From contig MU128975.1 in the NCBI GenBank assembly GCA_014904985.1, positions 1-64,000 of the forward strand: 64,000 bases of DNA. Direction: 5' to 3'. Of this stretch, positions 10,906-21,543 are shown piece after piece. The position numbers and the translations under genes were made by a program. Positions within the stretch are counted from its first letter, which is position 1, and each line of letters opens with the position of its first letter. This DNA is from Hydnum rufescens UP504 (Eukaryota > Basidiomycota > Agaricomycetes > Cantharellales > Hydnaceae). The notes under the pieces were generated by a model, which was not told the DNA's origin, searched no databases, and saw only the letters and a list, made by a program, of their open reading frames with translations.

Positions 10906-12165
10906 TCATCGGGTCTCAAATCGGGGTTGTGGCAGTTGGGTGCCTTCGTCACTAATGAGGGTCCTGGGTGTGGGGGCCTCCTGGTTATGCCAGGCTAGCT
11001 CGTTTTCATGTACTGAGTACGCAGCCAGTGGCGAAACTGTTCTAGAAGTGTCCTCCAGGACTCTGGTAGCGTATCCCTGGGCATTGGAGTTGGTTGTGTA
11101 TGCTACTGACTCATTTTCATCGACACTCTGAATTTGCGCAATGACCTTTAGACCTGAACATAGTCGATGTAGGGCTAGGGCCGCAAGTTGAGAGACCTTA
11201 TTCTCTGAGGCGACTCCTGCTTCTAAGTGTATGGATAGTACATTTCCGGGATCGAACAGGTACGGATCCAGTACAGTTAGGAAATAGTGTTTGGCCATCT
11301 CTGCTGCGGAGTCCTGTAGAATATGGCCGCACTGTAGCAGGGTGAGACAGAACTCTACATTGGGCTTGTAGACGGTAGGTTGGCCCGGACAATCCACTCG
11401 TACAATAGTGTTGGTGAAAGTCAGGGATTCAATGTCAAGATTGTATGCCAGGTGGTACAGGGATGTATTAATTAGACACATGTCGGCAGCTGCGTTAGTC
11501 CCCTGTTCACATCGGACAGAGTTGGCTATGGACACTAGTAGGGCCCTGCAATGCAACATTTCCTGATCAACTGGTTGGGCACTTGCACAGGCCTCGTTGC
11601 TCGAGGATTGGGTACCCTCGGAGGGTGTGGACATGGCCATCAAAGTATCTCATCAGGGGTCCCTAGGTGTGCTGCAGGACACAGGCATGACGTACCCTCG
11701 ACGTAAGGAGGGAAGTTTGGGAGTGAAAGGGAACACCTTAAGTAAGGCCCTGGGGACGCCTGGCCATGAGGTCAAGGTAGTCTGCCATGCTAAGTGACCC
11801 GGTTTCCACACAGTACTCATGAGGCTAGAGGCTGTGGAAACAGAACTGGAAACAGACTCTGTTCTAGGCTCAGCCCTTTGGGCCCAGTCGAGACCTTGAG
11901 TCATGCAATTTTTTGGGGGAGTACCCACCCCTCTTGAGGTGTCCACCCTGTGTGAGAGGGGGCTAGGCGTTTCTTCAACAAGGTCCTTGAGAGCCCAGTC
12001 AAGGCCAGAAAGGTTGAGTATGGAACCCTGTGATTGGGTTCTTACACACTCCACCAATGTTAGTTCTGTTGTGTCTGAACTAAGATTATTGTGACATGTG
12101 ACTTGAGGAGGAGGCTCTGTATTGGGCTTATGAATATTAGCTTTGTCAGACAACACAGCGAGCAA
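10906..12165 (-). pseudogene. Gypsy 2 N-terminal gag-region frames, function unknown
   Basis: Two consecutive minus-strand frames (12165-11653, 170 residues; 11643-10906, 245 residues) lie between the LTR/primer site and recognisable gag. The second starts MMAMSTPSEGTQSSSNEAC and contains a cysteine- and leucine-rich helical stretch, including DMCLINTSLYHLAYNLDIES. I do not recognise a domain. Their position and strand suggest an extended Gag N-terminus or a separate first ORF. The frames are adjacent but not in phase, so either an intron or a frameshift separates them. Confidence 0.45.
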
Positions 12166-12545
12166 GTCAGGTAGAAGAGAATATCATCTGGGAACAGCTG
12201 GGCAGACGGTAATGGACGTGAAGGGTGTATTCCCAGGTTCAGTAGGACCGGAGATGTTCATGACTAGTGTCACGCAGTACCTAGGTCACAGTCCAGTGCA
12301 CTGTGAATAGCAGACTGGGTGAATGGAAGAAAAGATGCATTTGGGTGGACCCAGATTCGCTACTAAGCCACTACACTATTAAGTAAGCTGAAGGATAGCT
12401 AAATCTGGGGCAGCACCAAACTCCCCATGGGAGAAGCTTTCCACTGGTTGTGTAGGAAAGGAGTAAAAGGAGAAATAAAAGGAAAAGGATGAGTAAATAC
12501 AGTGAGTTATGAATTGTTGGTAAAGCCGTGTGCCTGCCAGGCTTA

Positions 12546-12564
12546 CACACCACTAACACAGCCA
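12546..12564 (-). other. Primer-binding-site candidate of gypsy 2
   Basis: On the minus strand TGGCTGTGTTAGTGGTGTG begins one base after the LTR end, the normal place and TGG start of a tRNA primer site. The same LTR at 54412-55941 is followed by TGGCTGAACCAGAG. Only the first six bases agree, so the primer is uncertain. Confidence 0.4.
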
Positions 12565-12565
12565 G

Positions 12566-14099
12566 TGTGTAGATGGGAGACTGTATTTCTGTTTTTATTC
12601 AATGGGCTGGTTCACTCTGATGGTTGATCACTCTCTAACAAGTTGTGTATGGAATTCAGTGATGGTAAGGCGATGGTATGGACTAGCTATAGTCAATGAT
12701 ATATCAAGGGATGCTTGTGGAAGGCTTATACGTGTTGTATTGAACTGTTTACTGCTATTTGTGTGTACCTATTTGTGTCCTCCTGGTCAAAATGCGGATT
12801 CTAAAGAGGGCTCTAGACTTGTTTAAGCTTGATTTAGTATGTCAATGTGTTTCTCTCTTCTTCTGACTTAACTTTGTTATCACTCACCTTTCCTTGGATG
12901 TCCAGCAACTCTAACCTTAGGTCCTGCAACTATCCTTGGCTCAGTATTTCGCATAGAGGGCTTCCAGTGACTTAGTCTTAACAACCTTGTATATGATTTA
13001 GCTCCAGATGGCTTTTAGATCAGTACTCTCTTCAGATGCAAGCAGATTTGTAGACAGTAGTATATTCCAGTAGTGAGAAGATGGGGGGATACAGGAAAAT
13101 CTACCAGCTTTTATACCTTTCTGAAGGTGGCTGTGTTTAAAGAATATGACTCATTCCTAGGTGAGTCATATGTGAGAACAATAGGGTTGTCAAGGAGGGT
13201 GAGTCATTCATAAGGTGGTTGCATGATAGGTGAGTCATTCATAAAGTGGTTGCAAGGAAGGTGAGTCATTCATAAACAGAACAAAAGGGTTGCTAAGAAG
13301 GTGTTATCTTTCATAAAGTGGTTGCAAGGAAGGTGAGTCATTCATAAACAGAACAAAAGGGTGGTCAAGGAGGTGTTATCTTTCTTATCTGTGAATTTCT
13401 AGAAGTTATTTGTGGCAATGGGAGATGAAATCAAAGGATATTTCTGAGTTCTTGGAGATTAATTTGTTTGTAGTCCAGTGGTTTAGATGTTCTTGTTGCT
13501 GGTTGATAATGGGGACAAGTGCATGGGATGGGATTTGATGCAGAAACAACAGTTTTCATCCGTAATAGACGTTCTTGGTATCATTCGATGCGGATTTTTA
13601 ACAGCTTTCTGGGCATGGTGGTTTTGAGCAGATCCGGTGTAAACTGACAGAGAAATTCGTTTTTTTACTGATGGGTGTTGATTCTGATAGTAATATCGTT
13701 CTGCAGAGTTCATTGTGGATCTGTTCTTCGCGTACTCAGTACCTTTGGATGCATATTTGTTATATCTTTCTAGGTGCGGTTGTTCCGAGGGGATCAGATG
13801 TGAACTGAGGGAGAAATTCGTTTTTTACTGGAAATCCCAGATTTTGATAGTAAAATTGGCCTGGAGAGTGCAGTTTTGGTCTGTTCGACTTGTGTTTGGT
13901 ACCGTTCGAAAGGTGAGAATCGTAGCTTTCTAAGCGTTATATGTGTGTACCTCTCCGATCAAAACTGATGGAGAAATCGAATGAACTCTGTTTTCATGCA
14001 TAGCCGTAATTAATTTCATAATAGGTCACATGATCATTCCAATGGCTGGGATCAATGGATATTCACATTTTCTGATACTGGATGTTTTTATCTTCCACA
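12566..14099 (-). repeat. 1.53-kb LTR of gypsy 2 (copy 1)
   Basis: Starts TGTGGAAGAT and ends ATCTACACA on the minus strand. Further copies, in the opposite orientation, lie at 54412-55941 (complete) and 55993-57333 (5'-truncated). The sense-strand upstream third contains imperfect subrepeats around CGAATTTCTCTGTCAGTT. Next come a cluster of TGA(C/G)TCA motifs, a TATA box and a leader that ends at the LTR boundary. There is no open reading frame of note. Confidence 0.75.
13107..13340 (-). promoter_or_regulatory. LTR promoter: TATA box and six bZIP-type sites
   Basis: On the minus strand, six TGACTCA/TGAGTCA heptamers occur between 13340 and 13147 (starts at 13147, 13162, 13200, 13231, 13262 and 13334), followed about 30 bp downstream by GGTATAAAAGC (13117-13107). 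The heptamer is the classic Gcn4/AP-1 half-site pair. The same six-site block and TATA box occur in both other LTR copies. Confidence 0.7.
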
Positions 14100-14371
14100 A
14101 CATTGGTTTGACCCAAATCTTGAAGCATGTAAGTATCCGAATGCTACTATTCCTTACTGGGTTATTGCTGTGAAGTGAATAATTGGAGGAATTAATCATG
14201 TTCCTCTGCTCTGATGGGGCTCAAACTCAGTAGGTACATAGAAAATAACTGTATCTACACATCCCCAAAATTATAAAGGATTCTATGCATAATTGAGGGA
14301 GAAATGAGAGATCTGCATCAAGACCCCATTTTTGGTTTGGCAAAATCCTGCACCTAGATATTGCCGCGACC

Positions 14372-14596
14372 TCACATTGCACTTTCCCTGAGCAGACCTA
14401 TTTCAGAAGCTTTGTGGCCAGGCCCCTGGGACTGGGTGGGGGATGCCACAAGAAGTGGAAGTGCTCTGGGTATGCAGCCAGTGAAATTTTGTTCACATAT
14501 CATAGAACCATTCCTCAAGTGACAGCAGATTTCAATGGCCTCCTGCATGTCCTCCTTGGACCAGCCCTGTGTTTTGGGAGGCATTTTATTGCACAT
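14372..14596 (-). pseudogene. Possible pogo/Tigger-type helix-turn-helix fragment
   Basis: A frame beginning MPPKTQGWSKEDMQEAIE, then a gap, then TGCIPRALPLL, resembles the N-terminal psq-type helix-turn-helix of pogo-like transposases (start MPPK, W-x-x-ED, then G-x-P-x-x-TL). No DDE domain follows. The match is short and could be chance. The rest of 14100-15178 holds nothing else I can recognise. Confidence 0.3.
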
Positions 14597-15178
14597 GATG
14601 GAGGTGGAGGTGTGGAGAAGGGTTTTCTTGATTTCTTGTGGTTTGCTTGGTAGAGATAGATCCAAATGCTGACACTTGGACTACCTTGGTGGCTCAGCCT
14701 CAGCCCATGGAGAGTCAAAATTTTGCACAGAAACAGGCAGTATCCTGGCCCACAACATACAAGCAGTTTTTTCATTCCAGAGTGGCTACATGACTCATGA
14801 ATGCAATTCTGAGGGTTCAAAAGTACCAAATTCAGCAATTCCCAGCAATAATTTGGCTCCTTAAGGAGCACTTCTCACATTTACTTCAAACTGTTTTCAC
14901 AGAATCCTAGATACATCACCCATACAGCCACCTTACAAATTTGGTGGCTCCTGGACAAGAATTGATTGCTCTAGGAGGGCAACGGCAATATCCCGGGGGC
15001 GGCAACGGACCCGGGTACAAATAGTATCTCTATCTCTATCCATCCATCATTCTCTTACTTGCTCAAATGCGATGGCCAGACGAATTCTGCTCAAATATTA
15101 CTCCATGAGTGCTATTCTTTTTTCGATAGCGATTAGTCCAATATGGACAATACCTCTGCACTGTGTGATGGTGTCAGC

Positions 15179-17010
15179 TCACTCGTCTTTCCCGTGCACG
15201 TCCGGCCCTTCGTCTTCGTCGTCAGATCGGTCATCCTCCAACCTGGGCCCGAACAAGGCACTAGAGAGGGACAATAAATTTAGGTTGCGACGAGGCACAG
15301 TTAGATTCGATCGACGTCAGAAACTCTTCGATCCCACGAGACCTACCGACGGAGAACGCGCAATATCAAATAGTACCAGAAGATGTTCACTGTCGATAAT
15401 GATGATCCATGAGACTCCAAAAGTGAATAAGTAACGGAAAAGAGAGGACCAAGCTGCAGGATTATCATCGGGACCATTACTTGATATTGCACCCTAAAAA
15501 AAGGGCAGTATTGAGCAGGAAGGCCTAGCAGTGATAGCGACAGACACCGACCACCGCGCCATCCACACACCCTCCTTGGGTTCAAATCGCTTGGAATATT
15601 CTCTGGAAATCGACGGTTCGTCTTTTGATTCTTCAAATTACTTTTTCCGAGTACGCACGGGGCATATTTCCATTGCGTCCACACAGACCAGATGATCTTG
15701 ATATTAAGGAAATGCCGAAGGTATCTGAACGAAATGTCTCAGCAGTGTCAGGTCCCGGGGAACGTGAACGACTCACGTCCATACACAAACAAAGGCCGAA
15801 AAGGCCACGGCGGCAGTCGTTTCCCATTCCAAATATTTGCACACTTTAGCGAACTGATCCGGCCCAGTTAGAGATGGATACCAAGGTCTTGGGCGCTCTT
15901 TATGAGACTCCGATGAGTGACACTGACCGAGAACACGACATCAGATACATCCATCGTAAGAAAGACTGGGAAATAATCATCAAATAGTGGTCGAGTACAA
16001 AGGGTAAGAAGAACATACCTGCGTTTCCAATATAGGTTAAGTTTATAGTGTAGCTCCAACTGCGAGACAAATCAGCGAGTGAATCCACACAATGTGACCA
16101 GGATTAAAATGGTAAGCACGGACAATACAAGCCAGATCGCAACGAAATGATGGATGACTAGTTCAGTAAAGTCCTTCCGAGGCTTCTCGAGTCTCAACGC
16201 TAAGACGAGAAGCTGCTGAAGCCAATATGCGAACTGCATGAGGTAATATCGTTTGAGTAGCGGCATCATACGCCAATGGGGATAGTCTAGGGATTGTTTA
16301 TATGAGAAAATGCTTCTTCTGCGTAGTCAGACCCAAAATCACCGATCCAGAAATGTTCTGTTCGGAACCACCACGTTGGTAGCTGGGACATCACGTACTA
16401 TGGGATCATAGGTCATGATTAGCAGTCGCGCGAAAGAAGAATATGCGATGTACTCGCAAGGCCGAGGATTCCAGAGAAGGAAAAGTAGATTACGGCGTAG
16501 CCTTGTTCTCCAAAGCGGACAACTTTGTCAGACTTTCGCACCCCGAATCGAATTGCCAGGGGATGGAGAATATGGAGAGTTAGGAATTGTCGAACAAATG
16601 ACCACACAATAACATAGTAAGCGACGAATAGGATGTCCTGGAAGTCGGTCAATAAGTCGGTGGTTCGCTGGCCGCCGTCCCAAATAAAACCGTACCAAGG
16701 GGCCCTTAGCAAACCTCGGGCTCCCAGGATCTGAATCCGCAATGGGGTATGATACAAAGAGAAGAGGCGCAAACGGATTGGGAATGTGCGGTGCCAAAAA
16801 ATGCCAATTTGTCCACAACACGACAGGGATGAGAAGCATTTTGAATGACGACACTGAGGATAGTGATATAAGGATCACCGCCTTGAGATTATGCTAAGAA
16901 CCCATACTAGGAGCGGTCATCCAAGCCATAGTCTTAAGGTCAGACCATATTCCGAGTCCGAGAGAAGGAATAATGGCTTCGGGTTTCCACGAAGATTTCT
17001 TCCGTCGCAT
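15179..17010 (-). CDS. LAG1: Ceramide synthase, LAG1/LAC1 family (multi-exon)
   Basis: Joins a fatty acyl-CoA to a sphingoid base in the endoplasmic reticulum membrane to make ceramide. Read on the minus strand from ATG at 17010 (MRRKKSSWKPEA) to TGA at 15179, with about ten short introns. Recognised in order: SSFKMLLIPVVLWTNW and NPFAPLLFVSYPI near the N-terminus; VAYYVIVWSFVRQFL; VVRFGEQGYAVIYF; PTWWFRTEHFWIDYPHWRM; then the TLC-domain signature KRYYLMQFAYWLQQ and LEKPRKDFTELVIHHFVA with the paired histidines; WSYTINLTYIGNA; TMDVSDVVF; YLRHFLNIKIIWSVWTQW; YQVMVPMIILQL; and an acidic tail EDDRSDDEDEG. Every exon joins in frame, one of them only through a GC-AG intron (about 16475-16410). No stop interrupts the model, so this looks like a functional host gene, unlike its neighbours. 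Confidence 0.93.
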
Positions 17011-17754
17011 GCTGGAGCCTCAGGTCCGAAAATCGCGTCGCGGGGGCTTGTGCACCGTGTTACAGCTGATAAAATATATATTCTCATTCGGATAGTTCCG
17101 CCAACTCTATTGTGGCTGTGACAACCGCAGGTCCGCAGTAGCCGACATCTCAAATCAACGGCGACTCCGTACTACAGCTTATTATGCATCGCATACTTTC
17201 GTAGGAAACACGCACCTTTCTTACCATTGCACTCGCAGTGCACAGGCAGAAATTGGGACTCTGAGATGTCGCCGTCAAAGCCGCAGTAGATTATGCAGGA
17301 TCTGACATGTGACGTGCCGAGGCCGCGTAGCGAGGGGCTAACAACTAGGTGAGATGGTTTCAGAGAAGTTTCTGATGCCCAACTGTTGTGACTTGCGACC
17401 ACCCCCTCATACCATTACTCGGCGTAGGGCCGAAACTATGCAGATGAGAAAAATTCGAAAGTGGCCCTCACATTTTATCAGCCGTATAATACTATTGTTT
17501 ACTACTGTATTCTTGAGTATTAACTGCTCTGGCCTGTAAGACTTCTGTCATGGTTAAGAACAGGCTAACGAACTCGCATGCGTATGGATTACCTAAGATA
17601 TATCGTGCCGGGCTCCCGAATCGATCGCTGCTTTTGCCCACCATCTCCCTGGGTGTGTCCAACAGCTTATCCATTGCTCTCGCTTGCCCCTGATTTCAAG
17701 AGATCTCCAATATTGCTCTTCTCAGAGGGATTATAGGCAAAGATAGTTGTCTGT
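17011..17754. promoter_or_regulatory. Intergenic region between two divergent host genes
   Basis: 744 bp separate the start codons of the ceramide synthase (minus) and the transporter (plus), so it must hold both 5' regions. I see no convincing TATA box or repeated operator. Short open frames inside do not resemble known proteins. Confidence 0.5.
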
Positions 17755-19552
17755 ATGCGTTCCTCAGATGAACCTTGCACCAATCTTGAAGAGAATCGAC
17801 TCCGTGGCTCGGGTGGGGCGTCCCATGTCACCCCGGTTAACCTCCCCACACCACCTCAAACATCTCAGATTGCGATCCTCTGGTTCTTCGAAATATGTGA
17901 AGCTATAGCTTACTCTGTAGTGTATCCTTTTGTTAACGAGGTCTGCGTCATTGTCCCATATTCCATACACATCACACGATGAATCTCCCTCAGCTTGTCA
18001 AGGGTCTCGATGTGATCGGGGGAGACGACAGGCGTGTAGGCTACTATGTTGGGCTCATAGTGCGTTTCCCCATTGTCTGCTTCCCGCCGTCTCCATTCTG
18101 ACTCCTGTATCTCGTAGCAATCCACATTCTACCTTACTGAATGTCTCTGCGTACTACAATGGGGGCGATTATCGGATGTGATTGGTCGCCGACCAGTTAT
18201 CTGTATTGCGCTGCTGGGAGTGACGCTCTCTATCACCTGCTTTGGACTATCGCGAACGTTCGGCGCACTGATTCTCAGCAGATCCCTCGCTGGTCTGACG
18301 AGTGGAAATATAGCAGTAATAAAGAGCGCTATTGGAGGACTTGCAGATTCTACCGATGTACTACAGGCATTCCAATATCTCCCTCTCTGTTGGAATATAG
18401 GGCAAACAATTGGGTATTTTCCTCGTTCTTCCGAACAAAGGTCGATGCATTCCCCTCATCCCTTAAATAATCTAAGGTCTCTGATCGGTGGTTATCTCTC
18501 GAACCCGAGCCAGCGATTTCCAAGGACATTTGGGGATTCCGCATTTTGGCGTACATATCCCTACCTTCTTCCCTGTCTTGTGGCAGCATTGTTCCCACTG
18601 TCGGGGTCCATAGCTTCGATCCTGTTTCTTCGAGAGGTGGGTTCGCATTGCGACAAGCCCGATAGTGCCCCCTTATTATATTTTATAGACCGTGCTCCAC
18701 CCGTGGCGTTGGAAGGGGTGGAGCAAGGTAGGGCGATCGAAAAGGGACCCTAAATCGACCCCTCTTCTCCCCCATGCGACCCCTGCACACAGAAGCGCAA
18801 GTTTACTATCCATCCTCACGAAACCCGTCATAATCTCGGTTGCCAATTACTGCCTCTTAGCCTTCATCAGCATGGCATATTCTGTGCTTCAGCCGCTCTT
18901 CCTCTCCACGCCTATCCAGCATGGTGGACTTGGCCTTGATCGCGCTCGCATCGGATACATCCTCACCGCACAGAGTGCCGTGGGCGCGCTTTGTGTGCTG
19001 ATGCTCTCGGCTCGACTACAACAAAACTTCGGCGTTAACACTGTTTTTAGTATAACGATGGCAGTGTTCATGGTTTTGCACGGAGCATTTCCCGTGATGA
19101 ATGCACTTGCGAGAGAGGATCGAATCGGCTGTCAAGTCTGGTTCATCTTGGCTGTCCAACTCGTTCTCCACGGTTTGGTAGAGATAGGTTTCGGTGCGTA
19201 CCTTTTTTTTCCCCTATACTCTCGCATTGCTTGTCCCAAACCTATAATTTATTTTACTCAACAGGGTGCATGATATATTCTTCTCACGAACGCCTCGCCA
19301 TCTCGTGCGGTCCTTGGCAAAGTAAATGGACTCGCACAAACTGCCATATCTCTGGTGCGTGCGATAGGGCCGGCGAGCTCGACAGCACTCTTCGCCCTAT
19401 CGGTCGAAAAGAATCTGATGGGTGGCAGGCTCGTCTTTGCTGTCCTATTGATGGTCGTGGTACTTGGCGTAGGATTGAGTTTCCTCCAGGAGGATGCATC
19501 ACGGAAATCGACAGTTGCTCTGGAGGCTCCAGAGCTCTTCAGAGGAACTTGA
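17755..19552 (+). CDS. Major facilitator superfamily transporter, DHA1-like (possible frameshift)
   Basis: A 12-helix membrane transporter; fungal members of this drug/H+ antiporter-like group move small molecules, substrate unknown here. Start ATG 17755 (MRSSDEPCTNLEEN). First helix QIAILWFFEICEAIAYSVVY, then across an intron LVKGLDVIGGDDRRVGYYVG, then the MFS motif GRLSDVIGRR in loop 2-3, LSRTFGALILSRSLAG, LIGGYLSNPSQRFPRTFG, and FWRTYPYLLPCLVAA. After a hydrophilic central loop come helices 7-12, with LAQTAISLVRAIGPA and MGGRLVFAVLLMVVV, and a stop at 19552. Introns of about 50-70 nt fit at 17941-17991, 18060-18120, 18415-18480, 18640-18690 and 19196-19264. Joining the last two exons with the obvious splice sites leaves a one-base frame error near 19270, so either the acceptor differs or the gene is damaged. 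Confidence 0.85.
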
Positions 19553-19778
19553 GTAAGCGGAGCCAGCCTGAGTACATAGGCTATTCTGAAGGCTCCAGAG
19601 TAAGATTTTAGCTCTTGTAGTTGAATGCTCAGATGCTCGGATAGCTCCACATGCTCCCAGAGCATATTGATTAGACCCAATGATCCAAATAATTAACAAT
19701 TGAGTGAAATGGAAAACTAGATATTGCAACAGTGACACTGGGAGTATCAAAATGTAAAATTAGGCTAGTCATCTTCCT

Positions 19779-21384
19779 TCAAGACTCGTTTTGTGTTGCC
19801 GTGTGGTTTCTTTGTCGAGGTGCTGTAACCACAAGCATCCCTGTACCCAGAATCAGTACATTAATTTGATTATTAGGAGGGGTGACGCACACTGCTGCAT
19901 CACCTAATTCAGCACTGATCTTGCTCCATTCATTCGGGTGCTTTTTCCCCCAAGCTTTGATCCATTCGAGATGGCCTTGATAATGTGGGTGATATTTGTC
20001 GGCAAAGAGGTCAATATCTACACATAATCCAGTCCACCACCTCTCCAGCGCATTCTGAATCTGAGGGGAGTATTATAGGACTGAGAAATGTGTAAGGCCA
20101 TCGGGTAGACTCATAACATACCACAGTAAGTGCAAATGCAATGACCTCGGGGGGCATTGGCATAAGCGCATCAATGAAGGCATTGGCAGTGGTTGCTTGC
20201 TTTTGAGTTTTCTTCCCGGAGGTGAAGTACACATGTATGACTTGGAAGATACAAGGGTGGCATAGAGCCCCTGAGTGAGTCCCCCTGGGGCAACGAGTTT
20301 TAGCACATGACACTCATCTGTCCATCCCAAATGACACAGAAGCAAGTACAGTACCTCAGTGATATCATGAGTGCAGAAAGAAAAGTTCTCCTCAAATAGG
20401 GCAGCTTGAACAACAGCAGAAATCTCTTCAGGGGTTTCTAGAGTAGCAAAATTATAGAGTATCGGAACATGAACTTGGGCAAATTCCTTGAATTTGCTAC
20501 AGAAGCTGGATATGGACTTGACAAGCTATTCACAGACCCAGGCCATAGTGTCAACACTAATCTGGTTCAATATTTCACATTACATACCGTATTCACCATG
20601 GCAGGGGTGACCTTGAAGCATTCTATCCCAGAGTCTTCGAAGGCAGTTTCAAACATGACATCAGCATGTTTACGCATAACAGTTTGATTGCTGAATATGT
20701 CCCATGTCAACATTAAGAAGTGGAAGCCATGGATGGCACATTCCATGACCGACCAAATGTGTGGATCCTCATGTTTTCTCCAATATGCTTGCATACACAT
20801 CTTTTTCATGCTCATAGTAGATTCAGCGGGAGTGTTGTCACTATCAAATGGCAGAGATGGTGATTGGTAATGCACCATGCTCTGTGCATCATGAGGACCA
20901 GGGCCAGGGGTGGATGAACTATATGATATGGAGTGGCCAGCCACCTATTTTAGACAGGGTTTGAGTAGGGAGATGCCATGTGTAACATGGCATATGGAAT
21001 GTTGAAAATTAAACTGACCTGGGGTGAAGATTTTGCAAAACTGTATCACATGCTATCAAAAGGGGCTAGTGATGATCTACATGATGATATAGACTATAGG
21101 GGATAATCAATAGCTCATTATTGGAGCTGGAGATAAGCAATGTAACATACCATATCAATCCTGGGTCTTTTCATTAGTGAGTGTTCATCCGATGCATCAG
21201 GGTCATCACTAGAACTATAAGTGGCTCGTTTTTGGTTCCTAGACTGGGATGGAAGTAGCCCCCGAAGTAGTTTTGATGCAAGAGACCCTGGGACATTCAC
21301 TGGAGAGGGCTCAAGATCTGGCACCACCAATGAGGGGGCACTGATGTCAACCACAGAGGAATCACTAAGATAGCTGACATCCAT
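19779..21384 (-). CDS. DUF6532-type protein, mushroom-specific, multi-exon
   Basis: I recognise the C-terminal part as the uncharacterised basidiomycete family DUF6532; no biochemical role is known to me. The last exons encode LIQVIHVYF-like sequence (HPCIFQVIHVYFTSGK), AFIDALMPMPPEVIAFALTV, and then ALERWWTGLCVDIDLFADKY and YQGHLEWIKAW, ending QNES at 19779. Upstream minus frames supply a helical segment (MKKMCMQAYWRKHEDPHIW) and a serine-rich acidic N-terminus with a basic KRPRID stretch that could be a nuclear signal. It sits just downstream of a DDE transposase gene in the same direction, and both may belong to one transposon. Exon limits are approximate; I did not verify that all junctions stay in frame. 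Confidence 0.6.
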
Positions 21385-21543
21385 GAGTCATCACTATCCC
21401 GGCAATGTCTGAAAACATGACAGTAATGCTTATGTAATGTCACAGTGGCCAGAAGTCTCATCTCAATTTACTCAGGCTCCTCCTGGAGGCTTGGGAGCCC
21501 TCTGGGCTGTGCAGTACTAGTTTCTGAGGCCTACATATATTGT

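Larger units (their letters stand above)
6876..14099 (-). mobile_element. Ty3/gypsy element 2, 5' part, truncated in pol
   Basis: On the minus strand: a 1.5-kb LTR (14099-12566), a TGG-starting primer-site candidate, gag in several pieces, zinc knuckle, aspartic protease, and reverse transcriptase cut off at about 6876 by the DNA-element terminus. RNase H, integrase and the 3' LTR are not found in this window. Gag is split by sequence near 9910-10250, and the RT active site is mutated, so the element is inactive. Confidence 0.8.

Noticed and set aside
12371..12559. Small hydrophobic protein (LLILFLLFLLLLL)
   Set aside because: Lies in the leader between LTR and gag, derives from an A/G-rich stretch, and is not found elsewhere.
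15072..15434. Plus-strand secreted protein with a signal-like N-terminus
   Set aside because: It is antisense to the last exons and introns of the ceramide synthase, whose reading there is confirmed by conserved motifs.
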